Positions 44,440 through 53,025 of a stretch of 64,000 nucleotides of DNA are shown in pieces. Made by a program: the position numbers and the translations under genes. The stretch comes from Muricoccus harenae (GTDB lineage: Bacteria > Pseudomonadota > Alphaproteobacteria > Acetobacterales > Acetobacteraceae), in assembly GCF_009848505.1 (NCBI RefSeq), contig NZ_WWDL01000003.1:1-64000 (forward strand). Reading direction: 5' to 3'. Below the pieces are notes generated by a model. It made no database searches and was not told where the DNA came from. It was given only the letters and a program-made list of their open reading frames with translations. Every line of letters begins with the position of its first letter. Position 1 is the stretch's first letter.

Positions 44440-44743
44440 CTAGGGGGGACCGCGGCGGTCGCGGTCCAGCCAATGGAAGCCGAGATAGCCGCAGGCGCGG
44501 GCGGCAATGGCGCCGATATCAGCCAAGATTGGGCGAGGCTACTGGCGTCCTGCTCCAGAAACCGCTGGCGCGGTGGTTCAGGAATTCGCAGATCAGGGTG
44601 GCTTCGACGAGGGGGTTCAGGACGCGGAGTTCGGCGCTGGTCCAGGGATCGGTCTGGACCAGCTCGAGAGCGAGGCCGAGTTCGTGGGCGATGACGCGGA
44701 CCTTGCGGGCGAAGGGGGAGGTGGGCGCGCAGAAGAGGCGCAT
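44440..44743 (-). pseudogene. Glutathione S-transferase relic
   Basis: From ATG 44743 the frame gives RLFCAPTSPFARKVRVIAHE and ELRVLNP, a GST N-domain, then jumps to LICEFLNHRASG, losing the GSH-binding VPAL loop. After a stop, another frame continues ADIGAIAARACGYLGFHWLD and ends at 44440, matching the GST C-domain helix DIAVxCALGYLDFR. Most of the C-domain is deleted. Confidence 0.75.
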
Positions 44744-44761
44744 CCCCCTCCCCCGGCGGCG

Positions 44762-46234
44762 TCAGACGCCGCCGATGAGGCAGTACTTGATCTCGAGATA
44801 GTCCTCGATGCCGTACTTGCTGCCCTCGCGGCCCAGGCCGCTTTCCTTCACGCCGCCGAAGGGCGCCACCTCGGTAGAGATGATGCCTTCGTTGATGCCG
44901 ATGATGCCGCTCTCCAGCCCCTCGGCCACGCGGAAGATGCGGCCGACGTCGCGGGCGTAGAAATAGGCCGCGAGGCCGAACTCGGTGTCGTTGGCCAGGC
45001 GAACGGCCTCCGCCTCGTCCTTGAAGCGGATGAGGGGGGCCATGGGGCCGAAGGTCTCCTCCTTCAGCACCTTCGCCGAGATCGGAACGTCCGTGAGGAT
45101 GGTCGGCTCGAAGAAGTTGCCGCCCAGGCTGTGGCGCTTACCGCCGGTGAGGACCTTGGCGCCGTGGCTGGTGGCGTCCGCGATGTGTTCCTCCACCTTG
45201 GTGACGGCATCGGCGTTGATCAGCGGGCCCTGGGTGACGCCCTGCTCCATGCCGTTGCCGACCTTCAGCGCCTCGACCGCCTTCTTCAGCTTCTCGGCGA
45301 AGGCATCATAGACGCCGTCCTGCACGAAGATCCGGTTGGCGCAGACGCAGGTCTGTCCCGTGTTGCGGAACTTGGAGGCCATGGCGCCGGTGACGGCCGC
45401 GTCGAGGTCGGCATCATCGAAGACGAGGAAGGCGGCATTGCCGCCAAGCTCCATGCTGGTCTTCTTGATGGTGCCGGCGCATTGCGCGAGCAGGGTGCGG
45501 CCGACCTCGGTGCTGCCGGTGAAGGACAGCTTGCGGATCATCGGGTTGGTGGAAAGCTCCTCGCCCTGTTCGCGGGCCGAGCCGGTGACAACGTTGCAGA
45601 CGCCGGCGGGCATGCCGGCGCGTTCCGCCAGCACGGCGATGGCGAGCGCCGAGAAGGGCGTCTGCGAGGCGGGGCGGATGACGCCGGTGCAGCCGGCGGC
45701 CCAGCCGGGGCCGGCCTTGCGGGTGATCATCGCCGCCGGGAAGTTCCAGGGCGTGATGGCGGCGAAGACGCCGATCGGCTCCTTCATCACCAGGATACGG
45801 CTGCCCTGCTTGAAGCTCGGGATCATGTCCCCGTAGACGCGCTTCCCCTCCTCGGCGAACCACTCGATGAAGGAGGCGGCATAGGCGATCTCGCCCTTGG
45901 CCTCGGCGAGGGGCTTGCCCTGCTCGGCCGTCATGATGGTGGCGAGGTCGTCCACATTCTCCATCATCAGCGTGAAGAGGCGGCGCAGGATGGCGCTGCG
46001 CTCCTTGGCGAGCAGGCCGCGCCAGGCGGGCTGAGCCGCGTTGGCGGCTTCGATGGCCTTGCGGACCTCTTCGCGCGAGAGGGAGGGAACCTGGCCGATG
46101 GCCTCGCCGGTGGCGGGGTTCCTCACGGTGATGGTCTTGCCGGAGGCGGCCTGGACCCATTGGTCGCCCACGCGGTTCGCCTGTCGGAACAGGTCGGGGT
46201 CCTTCAGGACGAGCTTGGCGGCGGTGTCGAGCAT
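44762..46234 (-). CDS. gabD: NAD(P)-dependent succinate-semialdehyde dehydrogenase
   Basis: This 490-aa aldehyde dehydrogenase has ITPWNFPAAMITRKAGPGWA, the catalytic Glu in TSMELGGNAAFLVFDDADLD and the catalytic Cys in FRNTGQTCVCANR. The C-terminal GVKESGLGREGSKYGIEDYL is typical of GabD. It oxidises succinate semialdehyde to succinate at the end of GABA or 4-hydroxybutyrate breakdown. A CsiR-like regulator lies upstream on the same strand. Confidence 0.93.
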   Translation of the reverse strand: MLDTAAKLVLKDPDLFRQANRVGDQWVQAASGKTITVRNPATGEAIGQVPSLSREEVRKAIEAANAAQPAWRGLLAKERSAILRRLFTLMMENVDDLATIMTAEQGKPLAEAKGEIAYAASFIEWFAEEGKRVYGDMIPSFKQGSRILVMKEPIGVFAAITPWNFPAAMITRKAGPGWAAGCTGVIRPASQTPFSALAIAVLAERAGMPAGVCNVVTGSAREQGEELSTNPMIRKLSFTGSTEVGRTLLAQCAGTIKKTSMELGGNAAFLVFDDADLDAAVTGAMASKFRNTGQTCVCANRIFVQDGVYDAFAEKLKKAVEALKVGNGMEQGVTQGPLINADAVTKVEEHIADATSHGAKVLTGGKRHSLGGNFFEPTILTDVPISAKVLKEETFGPMAPLIRFKDEAEAVRLANDTEFGLAAYFYARDVGRIFRVAEGLESGIIGINEGIISTEVAPFGGVKESGLGREGSKYGIEDYLEIKYCLIGGV

Positions 46235-46313
46235 GGCGGGCTCCCTTCGTGCGGCACTGGGTGGCCGCGATTCCGGCTCGGAAGATGGGACGGTCGGGGG
46301 CGCGTGTCACGCT

Positions 46314-46339
46314 TGAAGGGCGCCGGTGAAGGGCGCCGG
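46314..46339. repeat. Perfect 13-base tandem repeat upstream of gabD
   Basis: TGAAGGGCGCCGG occurs twice head to tail in the 122-base gap between gabD and the GntR gene. GGCGCC inside each unit is palindromic. It could be paired regulator sites or slippage. Confidence 0.75.
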
Positions 46340-46356
46340 AGCGTTTTCGGGGCCGG

Positions 46357-47052
46357 TCAGCCGGATTGGGGCGGGGCCTCGCCGAGCAGGGCGAGGACGA
46401 GTTCGGCGGTAACGCCGATATGGGAGGCGAGCAGGGTACGCGCCTCCGGGCTGCGCGCGAGGACGGCTTCAGCCAGGGCTTCGTGCACGGCGAGCATCCG
46501 GGCCCAATCCTGGTGGGCCGTTTCCATCACGCGGCGGTAGCGGGTCTTCTGGAGGTAGAGATCGTCGCAGAAGCGCAGCAGCGAGGGCAGCGGGCAGGCG
46601 GCGATCAGGGCGCGGTGGAAGCGGTGGTGGCGGGTTTCATAGGCATCCACCCATTCCTCGCTGGCCGGGTCGCGCCGGGTGATCTCGTGGCGGAGAAGGG
46701 AGAGGCTGGCGACGATGCCGTCCTCCCAATCGCCGCGGCCGTGTTCCATGGCGAGGCGCAGGGCCTCGGGCTCCACCACCTGGCGGGAGCGGGTGATGTC
46801 CAGCAGATGCGCGCGGGTGATCGGGGGAACGGAAAAGCCCTTCTGGCCTTCGAGCAGGACGAAGCCCTCGGCGGCGAGGCGGGCCAGGGCCTCGCGCAGC
46901 GGGGTGGCGCCGAGGCCGTAGCGGGCCGAGAGATCGCGCAGGCGGAGGCGCGTGGCCGGGGGCAGGCCGCCGCCGACGATGTCCTGCCGGAGGCGCCGGG
47001 CGGCGGCTTCGGAGAGGGTTAGGGCATCAGGGGCGGTGGCAATATCGATCAA
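46357..47052 (-). CDS. GntR/FadR-family regulator, CsiR-like
   Basis: This 231-aa repressor has a winged HTH (LSARYGLGATPLREALARLA, AEGFVLLEGQKGFSV) and an FCD ligand domain with the metal-binding His residues (ETRHHRFHRALIAACPLPSL; ASHIG). It resembles CsiR, which represses gabD-linked genes in E. coli, and gabD is the next gene. It is divergent from fumarylacetoacetase with only 56 bases between, so it may control both directions. Confidence 0.88.
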   Translation of the reverse strand: MIDIATAPDALTLSEAAARRLRQDIVGGGLPPATRLRLRDLSARYGLGATPLREALARLAAEGFVLLEGQKGFSVPPITRAHLLDITRSRQVVEPEALRLAMEHGRGDWEDGIVASLSLLRHEITRRDPASEEWVDAYETRHHRFHRALIAACPLPSLLRFCDDLYLQKTRYRRVMETAHQDWARMLAVHEALAEAVLARSPEARTLLASHIGVTAELVLALLGEAPPQSG

Positions 47053-47055
47053 GGT

Positions 47056-47071
47056 GGAAAAATATATTTCC
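47056..47071. promoter_or_regulatory. AT-rich dyad between gntR and fah
   Basis: GGAAAAATATATTTCC is a near-perfect palindrome (7 of 8 pairs) in the 56-base gap between divergent start codons. A run this AT-rich is exceptional here. It is likely an operator for the GntR regulator overlapping the promoters. Confidence 0.6.
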
Positions 47072-47108
47072 TCTTTTCAGTGGCGGGCAAGGGCGCAATG
47101 CTGGGGGC

Positions 47109-48413
47109 ATGAACGCCCTCGATTCCACCCATGACCCGAAACGTCGGGCCTGGGTCACCTCGGCCCATGCGCCAGATTCCGATTTCCCGATCCAGAACCT
47201 GCCCCTTGGGGTCTTCTCCCGCGAAGGCGGCACGCCGCGCGGCGGGGTGGCGATCGGGGATCATGTGCTGGACCTGCGGGCGGCCCTGGAGGCTGGGCTG
47301 ATCTCCGGCGAGGCGGCCGAGGCAGCGGCGGAGCCGAGCCTGAACCGGCTGATGGCCATGGGGCGGGCGGCTTCGCGCGCGTTGCGGGCCGCGGTTTCGG
47401 AGCTACTGGCCGAGGGGAATGCGGCAGCATCCCAGGCCGATGCGATCCTGGTGCCAATGCAGGCGGCACGGATGCAGCTGCCCTGCGCGATCGCGAATTT
47501 CTCGGACTTCATGGCCTCGCGCGACCATTCCTGGCGGCTTGGCGCGCGGCGGGATCCGGTGGCGCCGCTGCCGCCGGCCTTCGACAGCCTGCCGGTGGCC
47601 TATCATTCGCGGGCGAGTTCGGTGCGCGTGAGCGGCGAGCCGGTGGTGCGGCCCAACGGGCAGTGGAAGCGCAAGGACGGCGTGTATTTCGGGCCGACCG
47701 AAGCGCTGGATTACGAGCTGGAACTGGCAGTCTGGCTGGCGGGGGAGAATGCGCTGGGCGTGCCGGTGCCGATGTCTCAGGCGCCGGAGCGGCTGTTCGG
47801 CTACGGGCTGCTGAACGACTGGTCGGCGCGGGACGTGCAGCGCTGGGAGATGCCGCCGCTCGGGCCGTTCCTGGCGAAGAGCCTCTCGACCAGCGTCTCG
47901 CCCTGGATCGTGACGGCCGAGGCGATGATCCCCTTCGAGGTCCCGGCGGCGCCGCGAGCGGAGGGCGTGGCGCCTCCCCTGCCCTATTTCGATTCCGACT
48001 GGAACCGTACGCGGGGTGGGCTGGCAATTGCGATGGAGGTCTGGCTGCTGACGCGGCGGATGCGCGTGGAGGGTAGCGGGCCGGCGCGGCTGACGGCGAC
48101 CGACTTCGCGACCATGGCCTGGACCCCAGCACAGATGGTGACGCATCACGCGAGCAATGGCTGCAACCTGCTGCCGGGCGACCTGCTGGGCAGCGGCACC
48201 TGTTCCGGCCCCACCGATGAAGCGCGGGCCTGCATGGCCGAGATCATCCTCACAGGGCCGATCGAACTGCCCAATGGCGAGACGCGGCGCTTCCTAGAGG
48301 ATGGCGATGAGGTGATCTTCCGCGGCCGCGCGCATGCGCCAGGCGCGGTGTCGATCGGATTTGGCGAGTGCCGGGCGGAGATCCTGCCGGCGCCGCCCTG
48401 GCCCGCCGGTTGA
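47109..48413 (+). CDS. fahA: Fumarylacetoacetase
   Basis: This 434-aa enzyme splits fumarylacetoacetate into fumarate and acetoacetate, the last step of homogentisate breakdown. It has ANFSDFMASRDHSWRLG near residue 130, YHSRASSVRVSG, FGPTEALDYELELAVWLAGE with metal ligands, and LLNDWSARDVQRWEMPPLGP. SLSTSVSPWIV and LLGSGTCSGP follow. No homogentisate dioxygenase or maleylacetoacetate isomerase is adjacent. The next two genes are on the same strand. Confidence 0.93.
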   Translation: MNALDSTHDPKRRAWVTSAHAPDSDFPIQNLPLGVFSREGGTPRGGVAIGDHVLDLRAALEAGLISGEAAEAAAEPSLNRLMAMGRAASRALRAAVSELLAEGNAAASQADAILVPMQAARMQLPCAIANFSDFMASRDHSWRLGARRDPVAPLPPAFDSLPVAYHSRASSVRVSGEPVVRPNGQWKRKDGVYFGPTEALDYELELAVWLAGENALGVPVPMSQAPERLFGYGLLNDWSARDVQRWEMPPLGPFLAKSLSTSVSPWIVTAEAMIPFEVPAAPRAEGVAPPLPYFDSDWNRTRGGLAIAMEVWLLTRRMRVEGSGPARLTATDFATMAWTPAQMVTHHASNGCNLLPGDLLGSGTCSGPTDEARACMAEIILTGPIELPNGETRRFLEDGDEVIFRGRAHAPGAVSIGFGECRAEILPAPPWPAG

Positions 48414-48438
48414 GGCGCGGGGGAGGAAACAACAGGAC

Positions 48439-49227
48439 ATGCCACGCAAGATCATCGACATCTCGGTCGCGCTGAGGACCGGGATCGCGAGCGACCCGCC
48501 GCATATGCTGCCGAAGATCGACTATCGCGATCACCACAAGACCGCGCCGGCCATGGCGGAGTACATGGGCGTGGCGGTGGATGCGTTGCCGGAGGGCGAA
48601 TATGCCGCGGTGGAGCAGGTGAACATCTCCACGCATAACGGCACGCATCTGGACGCGCCCTACCACTACTTCTCGCGCATGGACGAGGCGCTGGTGCCGG
48701 GCGGGCGGCCTTCGCTGCGAATCGATGAGGTGCCGCTGGACTGGTGCTTCCAGCCGGGCGTGAAGCTCGACTTCCGGCACCTGCCGGACGGGCATGTGGT
48801 GCAGCCCGCCGAGGTGGAGGCGGAGTTGCGCCGGATCGGGCATGAGATCCAGCCCCTTGAGATCGTGGTGGTGAACACGCGCGCGGCGAGCCGCTATGGC
48901 CATGACGACTTCATCGATTCCGGCTGCGGCATGGGCAAGGCGGCGACGCTGTGGCTGCTGGAGCGCGGCGTGCGCGTGGTGGGGACCGATGCCTGGAGCT
49001 GGGACGCGCCATTCAGCCACACGCGGCGGCGCGTGCAGGAGACGGGGGATGCGTCGCTGATCTGGGAAGGGCACCGGGCGGGGCGCGAGATTGGCTACTG
49101 CCACATGGAGAAGCTGTCCAACCTCGAGGCGCTGCCGGCGGACGGGTTCATGGTGGCCTGCTTCCCCGTGAAGATTCACAAGGCTTCCGCGGGGTGGACC
49201 CGCGCCGTGGCCATCCTGGAAGAATGA
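48439..49227 (+). CDS. Cyclase family protein (kynurenine formamidase-like hydrolase)
   Basis: This 262-aa protein has the metal motif HNGTHLDAPYHYF and the companion DDFIDSGCGMGKAATLWLLE and GTDAWSWDAPFS. Members hydrolyse N-formylkynurenine or related amides, or cyclise polyketides. With its position after fahA, an amide or lactone in aromatic catabolism is likely (inference). ATG 48439 follows AGGA. It is followed directly by a Bug receptor, which may import its substrate. Confidence 0.88.
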   Translation: MPRKIIDISVALRTGIASDPPHMLPKIDYRDHHKTAPAMAEYMGVAVDALPEGEYAAVEQVNISTHNGTHLDAPYHYFSRMDEALVPGGRPSLRIDEVPLDWCFQPGVKLDFRHLPDGHVVQPAEVEAELRRIGHEIQPLEIVVVNTRAASRYGHDDFIDSGCGMGKAATLWLLERGVRVVGTDAWSWDAPFSHTRRRVQETGDASLIWEGHRAGREIGYCHMEKLSNLEALPADGFMVACFPVKIHKASAGWTRAVAILEE

Positions 49228-49244
49228 CCATGGGAGGAATGACG

Positions 49245-50198
49245 ATGAAGGCACGCATGCTGGGGGCCGCGCTGGCGGCCGCATCGGCCTTGGGCGCGGC
49301 ACCCGCCCTCGCCTTTCCGGATCGTCCGATCACGATCGTGCTGCCCTATTCGCCGGGCAGTGCAGCGGATGCCTATGCGCGCGCGCTGGGCGAGCACTTC
49401 ACGCGCACCATGGGGCAGAACGTGGTGGTGGTGAACCGTGATGGCGGTTCGGGCGTGGTGGGGATGCGCTATGTCGCGACGCAGCCGCCGGATGGGCACA
49501 CCATCGGGATCACGCCGATGACGGCGATCGTGGTGCAGCCCTGGATGGTCAAGGGCACGGGCACGGCGCCGGAAAATTACGCGCCGGTCTGCGGCACGAA
49601 CGAGAATGTGCTCGGTATCTTCGTGCGGGCAGACAGTCCGATCCGCGACCTTCCTGGCCTGGTGGCGGAAGGAAAGAAGCGGGCGATGTCCTTCGGCAGC
49701 CCGGGGCCGAACTCGCTGCCGCAGCTTGGCGTGTGGCGCGTGCAGAAGGCGACCGGGGTGGACTTCACCCATGTTCCCTTCCGCGGCGATCCGCCGCATC
49801 TGAACGAACTGATGGGCGGGCGGCTGGATTTCTCGGCCGGCGTCGTCGCCTCCGGCTCGGAGCTGGTGAACACGGGGCGGCTGCGGCTGATCGCCGTGTT
49901 CTCGGAGAAGCGGCATCCGGATTATCCCGACGTGCCGACGGCGCGGGAGCAGGGCATCGATGCGCTGCAATACAGCCCCGTCGGCATCTATGCGCCCGCC
50001 GGGACGCCGGAGCCTGTGCTGGACAAGCTGGAGGCGGCCTGCCGCACCGGTGTGCAGGACGAGCAATTCCTGCGCGTGACGAAGCAGATGCGGGTCGTGG
50101 TGAATTACATGAGCCGCGCGGATTTCACCAAGCTGATCCAGAACGAGTACCAGGCCTATGGGCCTATCCTGCGCGAGCTGGGCGTGACGGCGGATTGA
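49245..50198 (+). CDS. Bug family periplasmic binding protein, second copy
   Basis: This 317-aa protein has a signal peptide (MLGAALAAASALGAAPALA) and PDRPITIVLPYSPGSAADAY, the Bug signature. ATG 49245 is chosen because GGAGG lies seven bases upstream; three earlier in-frame ATGs at 49224-49239 are badly spaced. It lies 17 bases after the cyclase stop, so import and hydrolysis are probably linked. The last 43 bases overlap the convergent MpaB gene. Confidence 0.9.
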   Translation: MKARMLGAALAAASALGAAPALAFPDRPITIVLPYSPGSAADAYARALGEHFTRTMGQNVVVVNRDGGSGVVGMRYVATQPPDGHTIGITPMTAIVVQPWMVKGTGTAPENYAPVCGTNENVLGIFVRADSPIRDLPGLVAEGKKRAMSFGSPGPNSLPQLGVWRVQKATGVDFTHVPFRGDPPHLNELMGGRLDFSAGVVASGSELVNTGRLRLIAVFSEKRHPDYPDVPTAREQGIDALQYSPVGIYAPAGTPEPVLDKLEAACRTGVQDEQFLRVTKQMRVVVNYMSRADFTKLIQNEYQAYGPILRELGVTAD

Positions 50199-51100
50199 TC
50201 GCGGGTCCGTCCCTCGGGGCGGGCCGGTTGGTGAAAGGCCCAGCGCAGGGTGTGGGCGATGCCGAGCGTGCCGGCCCGGACCAGCGGCAGGCTGAGCACG
50301 GGCGAATGCAGCCCGTGCATACGCCGCGCCCAGGCAGGAAGCAGGTCCACCCCCGCCTGCAGGGTGATGCTCCGCAGCGGCTCGGCCATGCGGCTGGGCG
50401 CGGGCTGCGTCAGCACGAGGCGCGCAACGTCCCGCGTGCGGTCGTCGCAGAGAAGCTGGGGGCGCATGGCGGTGATGAGAGCGCGTGCCTCGGCGCGGCT
50501 GCGGGGAACGGGATCGGCACCGAGGGCCACGCCGATGCGCGCCATCTCGGCAAAGTAGCGGTCCTGGTCGGCGGATGACATGGACGGCTCGGCATAGCGG
50601 ATCCATGCGTCAAGAAAGCTCGTCGCCTCGGTGACATGGACCCAGGCCAGCAGCGCGGGGTCGTTCGCGGCATAGGGGCGGCCATCGGGCAGGGTGCCGC
50701 GCACCTGGTCGTGGATGCCGCGCACGCGGGCGATCACCGCTTCCGCCTCCTCCCTTCCGCCATAGGTGGTCAGGGCGATGAAACGTGCGGTGCGGCGCAG
50801 GCGGCCATGCATGTCGGCGCGGAAGTTCGAATGGTCCCAGACGCCGGCGAGAACGGCCGGGTGGAGCATCTGCAGCAGCAGGCCCGCGATGCCGCCGACC
50901 ATCATCGAGGTGACGTCGCCATGGACGCGCCAGGCGACGGCATGCGGGCCGAACAGCCCGTCCGGGCGTCGCTGGACGGGCTTCTCGCCGCGCCTGCGGT
51001 CGTTGAACAGGGCGGCGACCTGGCTGGCGATCGCCTGGCGGAGGGGACTCACGACAAGACGGTCCAGCGACGGGGGGGCTGCGGCTGGCGGGCGGGGCAT
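50156..51100 (-). CDS. MpaB/latex-clearing-type oxygenase (DUF2236)
   Basis: This 314-aa protein has WRVHGDVTSMMVGGIAGLLL, QMLHPAVLAGVWDHSNFRAD, a TARFIALTTYGG helix and WVHVTEATSFLDAW. These include the His residues that bind haem b in MpaB/Lcp proteins. The natural substrate is unknown. ATG 51100 fits the domain; ATG 51163 is also in frame. It converges on and overlaps the Bug gene by 43 bases. Confidence 0.85.
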   Translation of the reverse strand: MPRPPAAAPPSLDRLVVSPLRQAIASQVAALFNDRRRGEKPVQRRPDGLFGPHAVAWRVHGDVTSMMVGGIAGLLLQMLHPAVLAGVWDHSNFRADMHGRLRRTARFIALTTYGGREEAEAVIARVRGIHDQVRGTLPDGRPYAANDPALLAWVHVTEATSFLDAWIRYAEPSMSSADQDRYFAEMARIGVALGADPVPRSRAEARALITAMRPQLLCDDRTRDVARLVLTQPAPSRMAEPLRSITLQAGVDLLPAWARRMHGLHSPVLSLPLVRAGTLGIAHTLRWAFHQPARPEGRTRDQSAVTPSSRRIGP

Positions 51101-51200
51101 CAGGCGTGCTCCGCTGCCGGTGCCGGGAAGCGTATCGCGATCGCCTGGAGCATGCGGGATCAACGGCGGAGGGGCGGTACCGTTTCGCCGCCGCGCGGCA

Positions 51201-53024
51201 CTACTCCACCGTCACGGCCTTGGCGAGGTTGCGCGGCTGGTCGACATCCGTGCCCTTCAGCACCGCCACATGATAGGCGAGCATCTGCACGGGGATGGTG
51301 TGCAGGATGGGGGCGACGAAGGGATCGACCTTCGGCAGCACCACGACGCGGGAAGCGAAGCGGCGGAGGGCGGGAGCGCCGTCCTCGTCGGTGAAGGCGA
51401 TGATGCGGCCGCCGCGGGCCGCGGCCTCCTGCAGGTTGGAGGCGGTTTTCTCGAAAAGCGGTCCGCTGGGGCAAAGGGCGATCACGGGCACGCTGGCGTC
51501 GATCAGGGCGATCGGGCCGTGCTTCATCTCGCCCGCCGCATAACCCTCGGCGTGGATGTAGGAGATCTCCTTGAGCTTCAGCGCGCCTTCCATGGCGATG
51601 GGGAAGAGGCTGCCGCGCGCGAGGTAGAGGACATCCCGCGCGCCGACAATGTCGGCGGCGACGGCCTCGATCTCGGCGGTGGAGTCGAGGAGATGGGCCG
51701 CGTGCTCGGGCACTTCGAGCAGGGCGGCGGTGAGGCGGGCCTCCTCGGCGGCGTCGATGGCGCCGCGGGCGCGGGCGAAGTTCAGCGCGAGGCAGGCCAT
51801 GACGGAGAGCTGCGCGGTGAAGGCCTTGGTGGAGGCGACGCTGATCTCCGGGCCGGCGACGGTCATCAGCGCCGCGTCGCTCTCGCGCGACATGGTGCTC
51901 TCGGGGACGTTCACCACGGAGACGAGGGACTGGCCGCCGGTGCGGAGCAGCTTCATCGCGGCCAGGTTGTCCGCCGTCTCGCCGGACTGGGAGACGAACA
52001 TGGCGGCGCCGCCCTTGGTGAGCGGCGGGTCGCGGTAGCGGAGCTCGCTGGCGACATCGGCGTCGCAAGGCAGGCGCGAGAGGGTCTCGAACCAGTAGCG
52101 GGCGGTCTGGCAGACGAGGAAGGCCGAGCCGCAGCCGGAGAGCCAGAGGCGCGGCAGGGTCGCGGGATCGAAGGGCAGCGGCGGGCGGGCGACGGAGCGG
52201 GTGGCGGGGTCGATATACTGGCGCAGCGTGTCGCCGATCACCGCCGGGTGCTCGTGCAGCTCCTTCTCCATGAAGTGGCGGTAGTTGCCCTTGCCGATGG
52301 CGGCGCCGGAGAAGGCGGTGGTCTTGATGGCGCGCTCGACGGGGGCGTCGTTCACGTCGAAGACCTGGGCGTCATGGTCGTTGACGACCGCCCAGTCGCC
52401 TTCGTCGAGATAGGCGATGCGGCGCGTGAGGGGGGCGAGGGCCAGGGCGTCGGAGCCGATGAACATCTCGCCCTCGCCATAGCCGATGGCGAGCGGGGCG
52501 CCCTGGCGGGCGGCGAGGAGCTTGCGGGGATGGCCGGCGAAGACGGCGGCCAGGGCGAAGGCGCCGTGCACGCGCTTGAGGGCGGTGCTGAAGGCGACCT
52601 CCGGGCTGTCGCCGCGGGCGAGGTGGTGGTCGACGAGGCGGGCGAATGTCTCGGTGTCGGTCTCGGTCTCGAATTCGGCGCCGTGGGATTCCAGCTCGGC
52701 GCGAAGCTCCGCGTGGTTCTCGATGATGCCGTTATGGACGACGGAGACGCGGGTGGTGCCGTGGGGATGGGCGTTGCGCGTGGTGGGGGCGCCATGGGTG
52801 GCCCAGCGGGTGTGGCCGATGCCGATGGTGCCGGGAAGCGGGTCCTGCTCCAGCACGGTGGCGAGATTGCCGAGCTTGCCCTCGGCGCGGCGGCGCTCGA
52901 CATGGCCGTTCACCAGGGTGGCGATGCCGGCGCTGTCATAGCCGCGGTATTCGAGGCGGCGCAGGGCTTCGAGCAGACGGGGGGCGGCCTCAACATGGCC
53001 GACGACGCCGACGATTCCGCACAT
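51201..53024 (-). CDS. glmS: Glutamine-fructose-6-phosphate aminotransferase
   Basis: This 607-aa enzyme makes glucosamine 6-phosphate. Cys2 of MCGIVGVVGH is the glutaminase nucleophile. HTRWATHG, two SIS domains (SGCGSAFLVCQTARYWFE; LARGSLFPIAMEGALKLKEI) and the C-terminal VDQPRNLAKAVTVE are standard. It follows glmU after one base, so both act in the same UDP-GlcNAc pathway and operon. I see no glmS ribozyme in the short leader. Confidence 0.97.
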   Translation of the reverse strand: MCGIVGVVGHVEAAPRLLEALRRLEYRGYDSAGIATLVNGHVERRRAEGKLGNLATVLEQDPLPGTIGIGHTRWATHGAPTTRNAHPHGTTRVSVVHNGIIENHAELRAELESHGAEFETETDTETFARLVDHHLARGDSPEVAFSTALKRVHGAFALAAVFAGHPRKLLAARQGAPLAIGYGEGEMFIGSDALALAPLTRRIAYLDEGDWAVVNDHDAQVFDVNDAPVERAIKTTAFSGAAIGKGNYRHFMEKELHEHPAVIGDTLRQYIDPATRSVARPPLPFDPATLPRLWLSGCGSAFLVCQTARYWFETLSRLPCDADVASELRYRDPPLTKGGAAMFVSQSGETADNLAAMKLLRTGGQSLVSVVNVPESTMSRESDAALMTVAGPEISVASTKAFTAQLSVMACLALNFARARGAIDAAEEARLTAALLEVPEHAAHLLDSTAEIEAVAADIVGARDVLYLARGSLFPIAMEGALKLKEISYIHAEGYAAGEMKHGPIALIDASVPVIALCPSGPLFEKTASNLQEAAARGGRIIAFTDEDGAPALRRFASRVVVLPKVDPFVAPILHTIPVQMLAYHVAVLKGTDVDQPRNLAKAVTVE

Positions 53025-53025
53025 C

